64,000 nt of DNA, from the NCBI GenBank assembly GCA_014238905.1, contig JABAAE010000003.1:124001-188000 (forward strand), written 5' to 3'. Within the stretch, counting starts at the first letter, position 1. Every line of letters begins with the position of its first letter. The notes beneath the pieces were generated by a model that was not told the DNA's origin, made no database searches, and saw nothing but the letters and a program-made list of their open reading frames with translations. Positions 35,873-45,806 of this stretch are shown one piece after another. The stretch comes from Planctomycetota bacterium. Lineage in GTDB: Bacteria > Planctomycetota > Planctomycetia > Pirellulales > Pirellulaceae. A program made the position numbers and the translations under genes.

Positions 35873-36241
35873 GGACAGCAAAACCCTATTTGATAATGAC
35901 AACGGGTTAATTTCTGCGTTTCAATACCGGCACAGGTTCACCATTGCCTTCGCCCACAGCAACCTGAAGCCACTATTTTACCCAGAACTTGGTTCCACTA
36001 GGTCAGCACCCCCCGCAGCCGTTCCAGCTGAAATTGGTGATACCGCGAGGTCGAAAGAGTCGGCAGCTCCAACCTTGCGGGGAACTTGTTCAGCAAGTCC
36101 TTCCAAACTGGCTAACAATTACCGGAAAGAGGAAATTTTGACTAATCGTTAAAACCGGAATAAGCCGATACTCTTCAAGTAGATATTTGGCTGGCGGACC
36201 AACTCTGGGGACACGCCGGCGGGGGGGATTCTGGAGAGGCA
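35873..36241. other. Intergenic region after the SDR gene
   Basis: No convincing gene. On the minus strand about 37 codons near 36000-36110 read like a protein tail (VWKDLLNKFPARLELPTLS) directly behind a stop codon, without a start; this may be a gene remnant. No hairpin with T-tract. Confidence 0.4.
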
Positions 36242-36481
36242 ATGAGCTTATACCAACGCGATATTGATGGAAAAATCGTAGAAAAGCCGGTAACGATTGA
36301 TTTCCTGAGACAATTTACCAAAGTAGAATTCAAAAAACTCTTCCCCATTGTAGAGGCCTCCTTTGAGGACAATCGACGATGGATGGTCGATTTCCAGCAT
36401 GACGAGATCTTCGTGCCTAACGATCTTTCTGACGTCATCTCTGCCTACGAGCATTTTTACGGGCAATTTGGGAATTCGTAA
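36242..36481 (+). CDS. Hypothetical protein (79 aa)
   Basis: Not recognised. A small acidic soluble protein with MSLYQRDIDGKIVEKPVTID at the start and AYEHFYGQF at the end; residues 25-60 look like a mixed alpha/beta fold. A GGAG site lies five bases before the ATG, which favours a real gene. Its stop codon directly precedes the predicted rplU promoter. The opposite strand is also open over 107 codons (36248-36571); the plus-strand frame is preferred because of the ribosome binding site. Confidence 0.5.
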   Translation: MSLYQRDIDGKIVEKPVTIDFLRQFTKVEFKKLFPIVEASFEDNRRWMVDFQHDEIFVPNDLSDVISAYEHFYGQFGNS

Positions 36482-36491
36482 GCCGAAGTCC

Positions 36492-36519
36492 TCGACGATT
36501 TGACGAATTTCGGTATACT
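36492..36519 (+). promoter_or_regulatory. Predicted promoter of rplU
   Basis: TCGACG (36492-36497) and TATACT (36514-36519) with a 16-base spacer; the rplU ATG is 43 bases downstream of the -10 box. The -10 is near consensus, the -35 partial. Confidence 0.5.
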
Positions 36520-36561
36520 GGAAAGCTTTCAAATACCTGTCATACGCCTGTTGGTAAACCC

Positions 36562-36873
36562 ATGTACGCAATCGTCAAAGATAGTGGCAAACAATTTAAG
36601 GTCGAAGAAGGACAAGAGCTGGAAATCGATTTTCGTGGTCTTGAACCGGGAGCGAAAATTGAATTTGACCACGTATTGGCAGTTTCCAATGACGAGGGAC
36701 TCAACATTGGTAGTCCTCAAGTAGATGGAGCTTCAGTCACGGCGGAAGTCGTAGACAACCCCAAGGGCAAAAAATTGACCGTAGTCAAGTTCCGTCGACG
36801 AAAAAACAGCAAACGCAAGACCGGCCATCGGCAACAATTCACGACGGTCAAAATCGAAAAAATCAACGCGTGA
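36562..36873 (+). CDS. rplU: 50S ribosomal protein L21
   Basis: Large-subunit protein bL21 (103 residues). It begins MYAIVKDSGKQFKVEEGQ, has IEFDHVLAVSNDEGLNIGSP and the C-terminal KFRRRKNSKRKTGHRQQFT signature with KIEKINA. In most bacteria rpmA (L27) follows immediately; here the next 260 bases contain no gene. The stop codon is the start of a 16-bp tandem repeat in which TGA recurs. Confidence 0.95.
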   Translation: MYAIVKDSGKQFKVEEGQELEIDFRGLEPGAKIEFDHVLAVSNDEGLNIGSPQVDGASVTAEVVDNPKGKKLTVVKFRRRKNSKRKTGHRQQFTTVKIEKINA

Positions 36874-36921
36874 TTTTCTATTACGCTGATTTTCTATTAC
36901 GCTGATTTTCTATCACGCTGA
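36871..36921. repeat. 16-bp tandem repeat starting at the rplU stop codon
   Basis: TGATTTTCTATTACGC occurs at 36871 and 36887, with a third copy at 36903 (TGATTTTCTATCACGC) and a fourth partial TGAT. The first TGA is the rplU stop codon and the ACGC before each TGA resembles the last codons of the gene (AACGCG). With a 16-base period each copy sits in another frame. Confidence 0.9.
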
Positions 36922-37079
36922 TCGTTTTAGGCAGTATCGTATCCCGTGGGGTTCTTTACCCCAACTGACAGGTCACCCCTGTTGAAAGCGGGAATTCGCA
37001 TCTGGCGATCAATGTTGCCGGAAATCCCAACCCGAACCGAGACCGTTGGGATTTTCAACGGGACATCAAGAAAATGAAT

Positions 37080-37104
37080 ACACCCGGTTGAACCGAGTGT
37101 TTTT
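37080..37104 (+). terminator. Probable rho-independent terminator (rplU side, perhaps bidirectional)
   Basis: ACACCCGGTTGAACCGAGTGT folds as ACAC/GTGT plus CGGTT/AACCG around one base, with a C-A mismatch, and is followed by TTTT. It lies 207 bases after rplU and 32 bases after the end of the opposing serralysin-like gene, so it may serve both. A second stem (TGGGGT/ACCCCA, 36947-36963) without a T-tract precedes it. Confidence 0.55.
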
Positions 37105-37135
37105 GAAGTAAGAAAATCAGAGAAGACCGTGGTCG

Positions 37136-39967
37136 TTAAGCTAATTCAGCGACCAACCCGTAAGAGGTAAAATCTTCGGTCAACACCATCTGCCGCGCCG
37201 TGGTGGTTGCTGCGTCAAATATTGACTTCATGTCAATATCTACCGAAGAGCCATCGCTATAATTGAGACGCATCGTCTCGACCCTCGATAGACCCGAGCC
37301 CATGTTCTCGATCGTAATCAAACCCTGAGAAAGGGTATCGTTGATCGTCATATCGATTTCGAGGCTCGGATTTCCATCGATATTCAATTTTCTAAATTTG
37401 AAATCCTCGGTGAGGTCGTCCAATGCCCAATGGCTATTAATTTCCAACACATCATCACCACCTCCTAGGTTCTCACGAATCGCCGTATTTTGATCGGATA
37501 GCTTCCAAAGATACCGATCATTGCCTTCTCCACCGACAAGAGTATCGCTACCTCCACCGCCCTCCAATACATCATCCCCATCATTTCCAATCAGAAGATT
37601 GTTGGTGAAATTGCCACGAATTACCTCATCACTTACACCGCCAATCACATTTTCAATGATCGTATAACGACCGATGGAAACGTTATTCTGAGCAGGGAAG
37701 AAATCGACGAAATCAAGAGTGATCTCTCCGATGGAACTATAGGAACCTGGCGTCAGATCAATTACCGAAGACACCAGCATGTTGCTCACGTCTATCGTAT
37801 CCACACCACCACCATCGCCTGTTATCGCCGTTTGGAAACTCCTGTCGTGTATTTCATCACCTGCAAGATTACTTACTTTGGCGCTCCAATCGTTGATGTT
37901 TTGAGGATCTCCAGTGTTCCCGTAAACATCATCACCAGACAAAGCATTTTGAGCTGGTCCATATAGTTCACGAAGAGCGTTGGCGTCGTAAATTCCAAAC
38001 CGGGACGGTTCCACAGGTACCACGATGCCTGTCGGATTTCCATCGATGTCCAAAGTTTGGTTGTCAGGATTGTAGTTATCTGACATGACCGTTTGACGTT
38101 GATCATCAGAACTGGTTGGCAATGGCCATTTGAAGAGCAATGGATTAAAGACCTGTGTTGTCGATGCTGAATCTCGAAGCCCAAGTGCATTCCCCAATAA
38201 TCTCAGGAATGTAGAGTGTGCCAAAGATCCAGGTTGCAGCGATTCAAGCTTATGAATATCTGTCAGAAAAATATCACCGCCCCAGGGTACTTCGGCGGGA
38301 TCATCAGGATTGACACCAATATCCAATATGCCATGACCAATCCGCATGGTTCCACCCTGATTGCCTGTTACCGGATCAAAGAAATTATCAGAGATCTCTA
38401 CGAAATTGACATCGTAAATGGATTCAAGCCGCGTCATTATGTTCCGCGTTTCAATTCTCTCTTGATTGGAAAACCTTGTTGTGAATAGATCCAATCCCGG
38501 CGATCTGATCTCACGAAAGCTGTATGAAATTTCCAAAGGAACGTTGGGAGAATTACTCAACCACATTCGCCAACTGTTTCGCTGATTAAGGACCGTATCC
38601 TCAATATTGGCCATCGCGTCCAACATTCTTGGCTCGGTAGCAATCTGCAATTCACGAACCACACTCCATTTAACACCGTTGTAGGTTTGGACATAAATGT
38701 CGTCCAAACGCCGGGTGTTAAAATCACCGGTTCTCATCTGAACCCGTGCCATGGTGTTGGCGTCAAAGACATGAATCTGTTTAGGAGCTAAAAAGTTGCC
38801 GTCGAGAATAAAACGAGCACTAAATGGATTCGCTGAATCATCATAAATTCGGTAAAGAACGTTTCGGGGGCCGTCATCCGACTGATCAATAATGGAAACC
38901 AAATCCACCGTTTGATCACCATCAAAAACAAGTGGAGGCTTGGGTTCAACGACTGGACGCGTGGAAACCGCCACAAAAGACTTTTGGGCGGAACTATAAG
39001 ATCGGCCATCGAACGCCTTCACCAGAAGGCCATCAATACGGTTTACGCTTCCTGTCGTAAAGGTCGTATCAGCTAAATCCTCGGCGTTAACGGTCAACCA
39101 TGTCCCTGCAGGTTGGACAATACCTTTGACGGTGAGGAATCCACTGTTGGATTGCAGGGAAACGTCCCTAAATTCAAGAGATTTGATGGAATTTCCATCA
39201 GCGTCGGTGACGCCAAACAGTTCAGTAACAGGGAAACTCTCACTAGCCCCTTTCGCAATGTAATACGGTTCAACGACAGGTCGATTCACGTTGGGAGAGG
39301 TTGTGAAATTACAGCGAGCTGGTCTGCTCCATTTTTCTCCATCAAATACACGACCGAGGAGATTCTCCCGTGTTCGTTGAGTCCCCGAAAAATACTCCAA
39401 TTTATCAAACTGGTCCGCCCGAACATAAAACCAGGTATTGGACGCTTGGCGTATCCCGTCGAGTCGAAAATTACCGCTGTTGGTTTTGGCATTCAAGTCT
39501 TTGAATTTCATCCGAACATTCGGATACCCATCGGGGTCGTAGCCGTTATAAAAAGTAGAGACCTTGATGAATTCATTAGCGACCGAAAACATGTTTTGAG
39601 TTTCCATGATCGGTCTTGTAGTATTTTCACGCACCGTAAAAACACTTGCGATAGCGGTGTTGCTGTTGAAAATACCGTCGCTAGCGCGAACCCTTAGCGT
39701 CTCGTCCCCCACAACAGTACCGGCGTGATAACGGACGTTAGCCAATTCTTCGGCATCAAATGTGTGGAATTCACCTGCCGCCAGAACACTGCCGTTCAAG
39801 GTCAGAAAACTGGATTCCACCGTGCCATCATCATCCTTGACGCTGTACTCCACAATTTCATCGCCATCAGGGTCGAAAACACTGAAAAAACTTGAAATTG
39901 GCAGAGAGTCGCCAACCTTGATGATGTTGTCTATGCCTGTGACTTCTGGAGCGTTCAGATTTGCCAT
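37136..39967 (-). CDS. Serralysin-like (M10/RTX) protein with lost zinc-binding site and N-terminal repeat domains
   Basis: The first half (about residues 1-450) holds four similar repeats of about 105 residues (FDPDGDEI, YDPDGYPNV and TDADGNSI mark three of them), like cadherin-type or adhesion repeats. The second half matches serralysin proteases: IYDVNFVEISD, the Met-turn TVMSDNY, YDANALRELYG, the RTX-leading DLTPGSYSSIG, then an RTX segment NDGDDVLEGGGGSDTLVGG and a C-terminal secretion-type domain. But the zinc motif, normally HExGHALGLxH, reads RLLGNALGLRD at 589-599, so all three histidines and the catalytic glutamate are lost. The protein is therefore expected to be a non-catalytic secreted adhesin or binding protein. 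It has no signal peptide; type I secretion is likely. Confidence 0.82.
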   Translation of the reverse strand: MANLNAPEVTGIDNIIKVGDSLPISSFFSVFDPDGDEIVEYSVKDDDGTVESSFLTLNGSVLAAGEFHTFDAEELANVRYHAGTVVGDETLRVRASDGIFNSNTAIASVFTVRENTTRPIMETQNMFSVANEFIKVSTFYNGYDPDGYPNVRMKFKDLNAKTNSGNFRLDGIRQASNTWFYVRADQFDKLEYFSGTQRTRENLLGRVFDGEKWSRPARCNFTTSPNVNRPVVEPYYIAKGASESFPVTELFGVTDADGNSIKSLEFRDVSLQSNSGFLTVKGIVQPAGTWLTVNAEDLADTTFTTGSVNRIDGLLVKAFDGRSYSSAQKSFVAVSTRPVVEPKPPLVFDGDQTVDLVSIIDQSDDGPRNVLYRIYDDSANPFSARFILDGNFLAPKQIHVFDANTMARVQMRTGDFNTRRLDDIYVQTYNGVKWSVVRELQIATEPRMLDAMANIEDTVLNQRNSWRMWLSNSPNVPLEISYSFREIRSPGLDLFTTRFSNQERIETRNIMTRLESIYDVNFVEISDNFFDPVTGNQGGTMRIGHGILDIGVNPDDPAEVPWGGDIFLTDIHKLESLQPGSLAHSTFLRLLGNALGLRDSASTTQVFNPLLFKWPLPTSSDDQRQTVMSDNYNPDNQTLDIDGNPTGIVVPVEPSRFGIYDANALRELYGPAQNALSGDDVYGNTGDPQNINDWSAKVSNLAGDEIHDRSFQTAITGDGGGVDTIDVSNMLVSSVIDLTPGSYSSIGEITLDFVDFFPAQNNVSIGRYTIIENVIGGVSDEVIRGNFTNNLLIGNDGDDVLEGGGGSDTLVGGEGNDRYLWKLSDQNTAIRENLGGGDDVLEINSHWALDDLTEDFKFRKLNIDGNPSLEIDMTINDTLSQGLITIENMGSGLSRVETMRLNYSDGSSVDIDMKSIFDAATTTARQMVLTEDFTSYGLVAELA

Positions 39968-40659
39968 TTTTCTAAGTAGTCCAACAATCTATGTGGCCAA
40001 AAATAGTCCGTAATTACTCATTAGAATAACTACGTTGAGGGAAAATTCAAATCTATATTCCCTAGGATTCCACGAACATTTGCCCGTTTTATCGTCAAAA
40101 CCGGCGTTTTTAATAAACCAAACCGGACAACGTTGGACGACTCCTGCGAACCGTTCGTTCCAATAAAATCAGAGATCTTTTCACCCAATGGAGATTTGGT
40201 CTGGGTTCCTGACAACCCATCAGGTAGCCCTGAGGCGGTTTTATTGGAAGAAGGCATTAGACAATTGCAGAGGCAACTGCGAGTTTTTTCATTTCCATGA
40301 CAAACGATTTAAGCCCCACAAACGCTCGAAAATGCGAGTGTCACCCACTTTGGCTGCTCAGTACCACCACGTTTTACCGAGCGAAATGCAAAATAGTCGC
40401 CAACGGAAACGAACAATCGACCACCCAACCGCAAACGACAATGGGCGAAAAGAGGCCGCAAAACCGAAACCACTCTGATCATTGCACCGAGTCATCCTCA
40501 GACAAAGGCCGCTGACTCAACCCCGCCCAAAATAGTCAAAAGCGAGGCTCACCGATGGTGTTTTAAAATGGGTTTTTAAAAAGCCCCCCGCCAAGATAGA
40601 TAACGACTGGTTAGGGGCAGCAAACACAATGGGCCACTCAATGATCACCAACGCTGGGT
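39968..40659. other. 692-bp intergenic region before the serralysin-like gene
   Basis: No credible gene: short frames on both strands lack ribosome binding sites and family features. A palindrome around 40570-40590 (GGGTTTTTAAAAAGCCC) may relate to the end of the uracil-DNA glycosylase gene. Confidence 0.45.
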
Positions 40660-41433
40660 TCAGTCCACGGGTTGTCCCATCTCCCTCATCAAATATTTCA
40701 TGTCATTCCAAACCAATCGTTTCGCATCCGGATTTCGCAGCAAATAGGCGGGGTGATAAGTCACCATTACTTTTGATTTTTGGTAGCGATGTATTTTTTC
40801 TCGCAAACGTCCAACGCTGAGCTCCGTTCCAAGCAATGTTTTGGCAGCCACCCCGCCCAGGCAACAAATAAAATCGGGCTGGATGATTTCGATCTGCTTT
40901 TCCCAAAAAGGACGACAATTCTGACATTCTGCCTCTGTTGGATTTCGATTGTTTGTCGGACGGCACTTGATGGTGTTGAGAATATAAACTTCTGACCTTT
41001 GAATATGGCAAGCGGTCAAAATCCGGTTCAGCAGCTGTCCGGCCTCGCCAACAAACGGCTCTCCAAGGCGGTCCTCGTCGGCACCAGGGGCCTCGCCAAA
41101 AAAGCAGAGTCGAGCATTGACGTCACCCACTCCAAAGACCGTTTGAGTCCGACTATTTGCCAAGTCCGTACATTGTTGGCAGGCGCGAACCTGGTCATCC
41201 AACACCTGTAGTCTCGACGCCTTCGGAAGCAGGACCGATTCCTGAGAGTCAGAATCATCAGATGCACCCGAACGAACTGTGGGTTGGGATAAGCCTTGAC
41301 CGGTAGCCGAATTTCCTAAATCTTTGCAACTCGACCGAATCGCTTCGGCGACCTGGCGATCGCACTTGGGAAGATCGGTTAACCCGAATGAAGCCAATGA
41401 CCGCAAATACTGTTGAAACACTTTTCGCTGCAT
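40660..41433 (-). CDS. Family 4 uracil-DNA glycosylase (Fe-S)
   Basis: The protein removes uracil from DNA. The family 4 signatures are [34 protein letters not shown], the segment [17 protein letters not shown] and the late [11 protein letters not shown] motif. Four cysteines in the right places bind a 4Fe-4S cluster: two in CQQC (about residue 90), two in KCRP and ECQNC. About 80 extra residues at the N-terminus lack similarity and are Ser-rich. It is 46 bases before the start of the NHL protein gene, on the same strand. Family 4 enzymes are common in thermophiles and in many mesophiles. Confidence 0.9.
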   Translation of the reverse strand: MQRKVFQQYLRSLASFGLTDLPKCDRQVAEAIRSSCKDLGNSATGQGLSQPTVRSGASDDSDSQESVLLPKASRLQVLDDQVRACQQCTDLANSRTQTVFGVGDVNARLCFFGEAPGADEDRLGEPFVGEAGQLLNRILTACHIQRSEVYILNTIKCRPTNNRNPTEAECQNCRPFWEKQIEIIQPDFICCLGGVAAKTLLGTELSVGRLREKIHRYQKSKVMVTYHPAYLLRNPDAKRLVWNDMKYLMREMGQPVD

Positions 41434-41478
41434 CCATCTATTCCCTACCCAGAAAAAAAAAATTCCATCGCCTTCGGC

Positions 41479-42576
41479 TTACACCCGCGTCAATTTGCTG
41501 ACCCGTCCACTTTGGACCCATTCAGCGACAAAGATGTCTCCTTTGGAGTCAAAACAGGCATCATGCGGATGGACGAATTTTCCGGAACGCCACTTCTTGG
41601 CGTCGTTGCGGATGCCACCTTCGGAGGTGATACGTTTTACATCATCACCCAACTGGGCAACCACTCTGTTCTCACCATCAAGGATGGTTAAACGGGCGTG
41701 TAATTCGGGAATTAACATCAGGTCTTCAAAGGTGTCAACGTTGGCCGGCAGACCAAACCCGGTCTTCGTTCTCAAATAGCCTCCATTCATATCGAGAAAC
41801 TGCAAATTGTGATGAGCCCGGTCACAGATCACAATCTCGGGTTGATCTTTCTTGCGATTATCAATCCAGATTCCATGAGGCGTATTGAATTTCCCTTCAC
41901 CTTTCCCAGGGCCACCAAAATGCCGAATCCAATTCGCATCCTTGTCAAAATGATGAATAAAGAAACTCCCGTAACCATCCGCTAGAAGAAATTCTCCATT
42001 TTCTAGAAAAGCAAAGTTGGTTGGAAGAAATCGATTCCGACCCCAGATTTTTTGGGGATTGGTATCCTCACCCTCAGCATAAAGACCTGAATCCATGGGT
42101 GCATTTTTCTTCCATACTCGCTCCCCCTCAAGTGACAACTTTTCGAAAGACTTTACCTGTTGGTAACCACAAACATAGAGGTATTCCTCATTCCCTTCTT
42201 GACGAACCTCGATTCCATGGCCACCCCCCTGAAAACGGGCACCAAACGCTTTTTTAAACTTGCCCTTGGAATCAAAAACAAAGATAGAAGGGTGATCTTT
42301 TTGATTGACACGCCCCTCGTGGATGACATAAAGGTTGTTCTCCCGATCGACCGCAACGTTATGAGTGGTTTGCCATGAGTAACGCTGAGGCAATTCGACA
42401 ATATCATGGTCCACTCGATATTGAAAATCGCCTTGTCCCAAGATGATTTCCCTATCGGTCTTACTTGCTGTGTGCACATTGGCTACCGCAATCGATGAAA
42501 CGGAGCCGCAAATTGCTGCTGCAGCGGTTTGAGAAATAAATTTTCTTCGGTTCGCAAAAACGTTGGCACTGTCCAT
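41479..42576 (-). CDS. Tat-exported NHL-repeat beta-propeller protein
   Basis: The N-terminus has a twin-arginine signal (RR at residues 10-11 in NRRKFISQ, then AAAAICGSVSSIAVANV), so the protein is folded before export. The remaining sequence repeats NHL-type blades with landmarks HNVAVDRENNLYVIHEGR, IFVFDSKGKFKKAFGARF, the phrase GGPGKGEGKFNTPHGI and HPHDACFDSKGDIFVAEW. This is the six-bladed propeller of peptidylglycine-lyase-like and similar proteins that planctomycetes carry in numbers; the role is unknown. A T-run after the stop (minus strand, before 41450) may end transcription. Confidence 0.82.
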   Translation of the reverse strand: MDSANVFANRRKFISQTAAAAICGSVSSIAVANVHTASKTDREIILGQGDFQYRVDHDIVELPQRYSWQTTHNVAVDRENNLYVIHEGRVNQKDHPSIFVFDSKGKFKKAFGARFQGGGHGIEVRQEGNEEYLYVCGYQQVKSFEKLSLEGERVWKKNAPMDSGLYAEGEDTNPQKIWGRNRFLPTNFAFLENGEFLLADGYGSFFIHHFDKDANWIRHFGGPGKGEGKFNTPHGIWIDNRKKDQPEIVICDRAHHNLQFLDMNGGYLRTKTGFGLPANVDTFEDLMLIPELHARLTILDGENRVVAQLGDDVKRITSEGGIRNDAKKWRSGKFVHPHDACFDSKGDIFVAEWVQSGRVSKLTRV

Positions 42577-43345
42577 GGTTCAATTCTCGCCAAATAGAAA
42601 CAGAAGAGTAAATGGGTTACACAATTCTCTAATTATACCGGCCATTGGTTCCACTTGCACGAGACTACCGAAAACGAATCGTTTCAAAGCCACACCCGAC
42701 CCATTGAATCTCGAACACTCACCATCGCGTATCCGTTCAACATCCAAAATCGACCAATCCCAAGTTGGATTCCCTGGATTCCAGGGCACTTTTAGATTCC
42801 GCAGAAGAGCAAAAACGCTCAAGTCCGGCTAAATGGAAATTTCAAATTTTCCGACTTACTGGGCCCCATTTTTTTCAAGACAGGTTTGATAGCCTACTGA
42901 TGCCAGAAAACTTCTTTGGCAATCTGGCGGCGGTGACTGCGACAAGATCAGGTTTACCGGTCAGCTGGAGACTGATTCCTTTCAGGAACATCCCCCGAGG
43001 CACAAAGGCATCGACTTCTTCTGGATCACTACCCTATTTTCTCGTGGACGGCCCCATTTTCTCATAGGATGATGGGGCAAACCGATCAAGCCAGAATTGC
43101 TTGAAAAAGAATATTGAGAAAGCGAATCTCAAGTTAAGGAAAAAGGCGCGATGACCGATCAGTTGGACCCCCAACTTTTCGGCCATCGCAGCCGCTCTTC
43201 ATCCTTAGGCTGCAGCAGCCAAATCTGACAGCTGAGCACAAATTTTTTGTCAGGCTAAGTTTCAAGTTCGCCCAAAGGATCCGGACCCTTCGCACACAAT
43301 GTGAAAAGCCCGGAATCCCTTTAGGAGTTCTAAATGTGTGATCGA
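42577..43345. other. 769-bp region between the NHL and DUF1559 genes
   Basis: No gene recognised. Open frames exist (for example plus 42765-43067) but are poor in start signals and codon use. A short hairpin with AGTTGG/CCAACT lies near 43160-43180, and GGCTGCAGCAGCC near 43207 forms a small stem. Confidence 0.4.
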
Positions 43346-44446
43346 TCAATTTGCATGGACATTGATCGCAAACCCGTCATTCCGCACAGCCAACGCATAC
43401 CGAGTCAGATGCTCCATGTTCTCCGAATAGAAACTCACGCTTCCATCACAAAGGACAGCTTGAGCACCCACCGGGTGATTCGAGCTCCACTCATGGCAAC
43501 GACGATCGTCATACTGATCCCAAGCGGGGTTCAAGTCGTTCATCGGGTTACGAAGAACGTTGGTTGCGCCCAATGGACAGGCCCAGCCTGAATCATCCGT
43601 CATGTTTTTGTCCAAACGAGTGGTACTTTGCTGGTAACCTTTCCAGTGCATGTCCTCAAAAGCAAGGATCGTGTTGGAGGTTCCGTCCAGTACCGCACCC
43701 ATTTTGACAGATCCCCAGTACTTGAAGATTCCGTTGCAACGTGGGTAGTCGCCGTACCATTCACCATTGACCCAAGGAGTACCGGTACCTAGACCGCCCC
43801 CCCTTACAAACACATCGGGAAATTCAGCAGGTCCGGGAAAATCTGGAACCGCACCGCAGTCTTTCCAGCCACCCCAAAAGTGACCCATGTTGCCGACATA
43901 GTCGGTAATCGCACATTGATCTGCACCGTCCCAACGATAGCCATTGACCTGATTTCGCTCGGCGATTCCCTCGTGACCCGAAGAAGGGCAAATCAGATTG
44001 GGAAGGACTTCGCTACGAAGCATTCGATTGGTCGTTCCATCACCATTGATATCTTCATCGTTAAAGGCACCGAGGTACGTGTTGAATTCAAAGCGGTCAT
44101 AAAGATTGTTTTGCTCCATATAAGGAAGAGCATTCACAATCCATGAGAACTGGTTCCAACGCCGTCCACCATCGGGATAGCCTGGAATACGACGTGGGTG
44201 GTTCGGGTCACCAGGAACCTGGTTATCACCACAGTTGGCATTCCATGGAAATTTTTTCTGCGTGTCATGGTAGTTCTGACATGCCAGTCCAATCTGCTTC
44301 AAATTATTGGCACACTGAGTACGTCGAGCCGCCTCCCGGGCAGCTTGGACAGCAGGCAATAGTAAAGCAATTAATATTCCGATGATGGCGATCACCACCA
44401 GCAATTCAACAAGTGTGAACGCACATCTGTCTCGGGATTTCCTCAT
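43346..44446 (-). CDS. DUF1559 prepilin-like protein
   Basis: A planctomycete hallmark. The N-terminus carries a type IV pilin-like methylation motif: [20 protein letters not shown] (residues 10-29), followed by the DUF1559 core with [20 protein letters not shown] and [14 protein letters not shown]. The C-terminal part has the H-x9-DG motif region ([19 protein letters not shown]). These proteins are secreted, processed by prepilin peptidase and probably form surface structures; their exact role is unknown. A GGAGACATAG site precedes the ATG at 44446. A conserved upstream element (44518-44748) is shared with the sulfotransferase gene. Confidence 0.92.
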   Translation of the reverse strand: MRKSRDRCAFTLVELLVVIAIIGILIALLLPAVQAAREAARRTQCANNLKQIGLACQNYHDTQKKFPWNANCGDNQVPGDPNHPRRIPGYPDGGRRWNQFSWIVNALPYMEQNNLYDRFEFNTYLGAFNDEDINGDGTTNRMLRSEVLPNLICPSSGHEGIAERNQVNGYRWDGADQCAITDYVGNMGHFWGGWKDCGAVPDFPGPAEFPDVFVRGGGLGTGTPWVNGEWYGDYPRCNGIFKYWGSVKMGAVLDGTSNTILAFEDMHWKGYQQSTTRLDKNMTDDSGWACPLGATNVLRNPMNDLNPAWDQYDDRRCHEWSSNHPVGAQAVLCDGSVSFYSENMEHLTRYALAVRNDGFAINVHAN

Positions 44447-44517
44447 CTATGTCTCCAATGCGAATAATATGATGACCAAATCGGTGGGGTCATCCGATTC
44501 GATATAGAGATAAATAA

Positions 44518-44748
44518 TGAAGAGCGTAATGCGTGCGCCAAATTAAAATGACGACTGAAATTCAGCCGCATCAGGTAGGTGCCTGGGGAGGGTAGTTATG
44601 AATTTAATTTCTTCACAACTCTGTATGTAACCATGCTCTAAAACATGGGTTCCGAAAAAAAACAAAATCCAAAAAGAAAAACTGAAGGATCTCTATTGAG
44701 GAAATTCCCCATCCAAAATCCATCCATCAACCCCTCCCGAAAGGGGAC
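44518..44748 (-). repeat. Conserved upstream element, copy 1 (before DUF1559 gene)
   Basis: Shares three blocks in equal order and spacing with 45807-46036: a hairpin block (GGGAGGGGTTGATG on the minus strand), a T-rich block near the middle, and GCTGAA(A/T)TTCAG followed by TACGCTCTTCA next to the gene. See findings. Confidence 0.65.
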
Positions 44749-44921
44749 TTAAGAGCTACCCAAAAGACCTGCTGAAATGGCGACTGGTCGACCGATCTGT
44801 TGCTGAAGACAGATTTCATGGTCATCCCTGCGAGCAGACGCCAACCGATAAAAGCCCTTCGATGAAACAGCAGGCGAATCGAAGATCAGAGAACGAGGCT
44901 TTATGGTCATTGGCCATCACC

Positions 44922-45758
44922 TCAAAACGGGATTTCATAACCAAGAGAATCCATTGCTGTCCCGCAGATTCTATTAAACTGAATTCTCTGGTCCTTCGTC
45001 CAATACTTCCAACGATCCCGTCTTTTTCCGAGGTCCAACGAGTTTTCGTCACTTTCACCTTGAGTTTGCGTTCCATGCCGCCGGGTACGCAGGATAAAGT
45101 CGCCACACCTCGGTTGGTAATCTAAACCCGCTTTCCCAAAAACCCCGCCCAGTCGTTGCTCGATCAGGTCGCGGTCAAACAGTTCTTCATGCCGTAATAC
45201 GACGCCTCGGTCAGATTGGTGGGCATAATCGGCCATTTCGACACATCGACTCCAGACCAGGCAGTTTTCTTCAAAAGAAAACCTCCCAAACGTCTGATGC
45301 TCGACACGGGAAGCAACCACTTCAATCCCGTTTCTGACCACCACCAACCAGACCACTTGGGGAAATAACTTTTCAAAAAACTCGGCAATCGTTGGATTCA
45401 TTGATGAAAACGTAGAAAGTGCCAAAGGTTCATCAATCCCGTTCATTTCCTCGGGGAATCGAAGTCTTAAAATAAGATCCCTGAATTCCATTTCGTACCG
45501 CGGCAACGGCAAGATCAGTTGATTCCGACGGGATGGCATTTGGCAATTCCGCAGGCCGGCGCTCAACAAATCATGGATAATGTTGCTTTCTACACCGTTG
45601 GAATAGACCTTGGAATGCTTTTGTATTCCCTTTGTGACAATCGTGGTTCCCGAGCGTCCGGTGCCGCTTATCAAAATAAAAGGTAGCTCACCGAAGCGGT
45701 GCCCCGATTGGTGAAAACGTTTCCCATTCAGGGCCGGCGGCGTGATCAACGCATTCAT
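44922..45758 (-). CDS. Sulfotransferase family protein
   Basis: The P-loop SGTGRSGTTIV (residues 31-41) with preceding LPFILI is the 5'-PSB loop that binds PAPS, and WLVVVRNGIEVVASRVEH forms the 3'-PB region. A C-terminal RWKYWTKDQRIQFNRICG matches bacterial sulfotransferases. The frame is open to 45842, but a promoter with its -10 at 45814-45819 makes the ATG at 45758 (MNALITPP) the likely start, giving 278 residues. The protein would sulfate a glycan or lipid; it sits between the fatty-acid cluster and DUF1559, and its promoter element resembles that of the DUF1559 gene. Confidence 0.75.
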   Translation of the reverse strand: MNALITPPALNGKRFHQSGHRFGELPFILISGTGRSGTTIVTKGIQKHSKVYSNGVESNIIHDLLSAGLRNCQMPSRRNQLILPLPRYEMEFRDLILRLRFPEEMNGIDEPLALSTFSSMNPTIAEFFEKLFPQVVWLVVVRNGIEVVASRVEHQTFGRFSFEENCLVWSRCVEMADYAHQSDRGVVLRHEELFDRDLIEQRLGGVFGKAGLDYQPRCGDFILRTRRHGTQTQGESDENSLDLGKRRDRWKYWTKDQRIQFNRICGTAMDSLGYEIPF

Positions 45759-45806
45759 TTCAACAACTCCAACTCCGGGTAATCCCAGTGCAGCCAAGCG
45801 AGTAAT

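Noticed and set aside
35900..36130. Protein-like minus-strand fragment after the SDR gene
   Set aside because: Only about 37 codons, no start; recorded as a possible remnant only.
40030..40257. Minus-strand frame of 75 codons upstream of the serralysin-like gene
   Set aside because: No start signal and no family features; likely chance.
41440..41478. T-run downstream of the NHL protein gene as a terminator
   Set aside because: The preceding stem (GCC/GGC) is only three base pairs, too weak to call.
42765..43067. Plus-strand frame of 100 codons
   Set aside because: Low-complexity composition, no ribosome binding site and no similar protein recognised.
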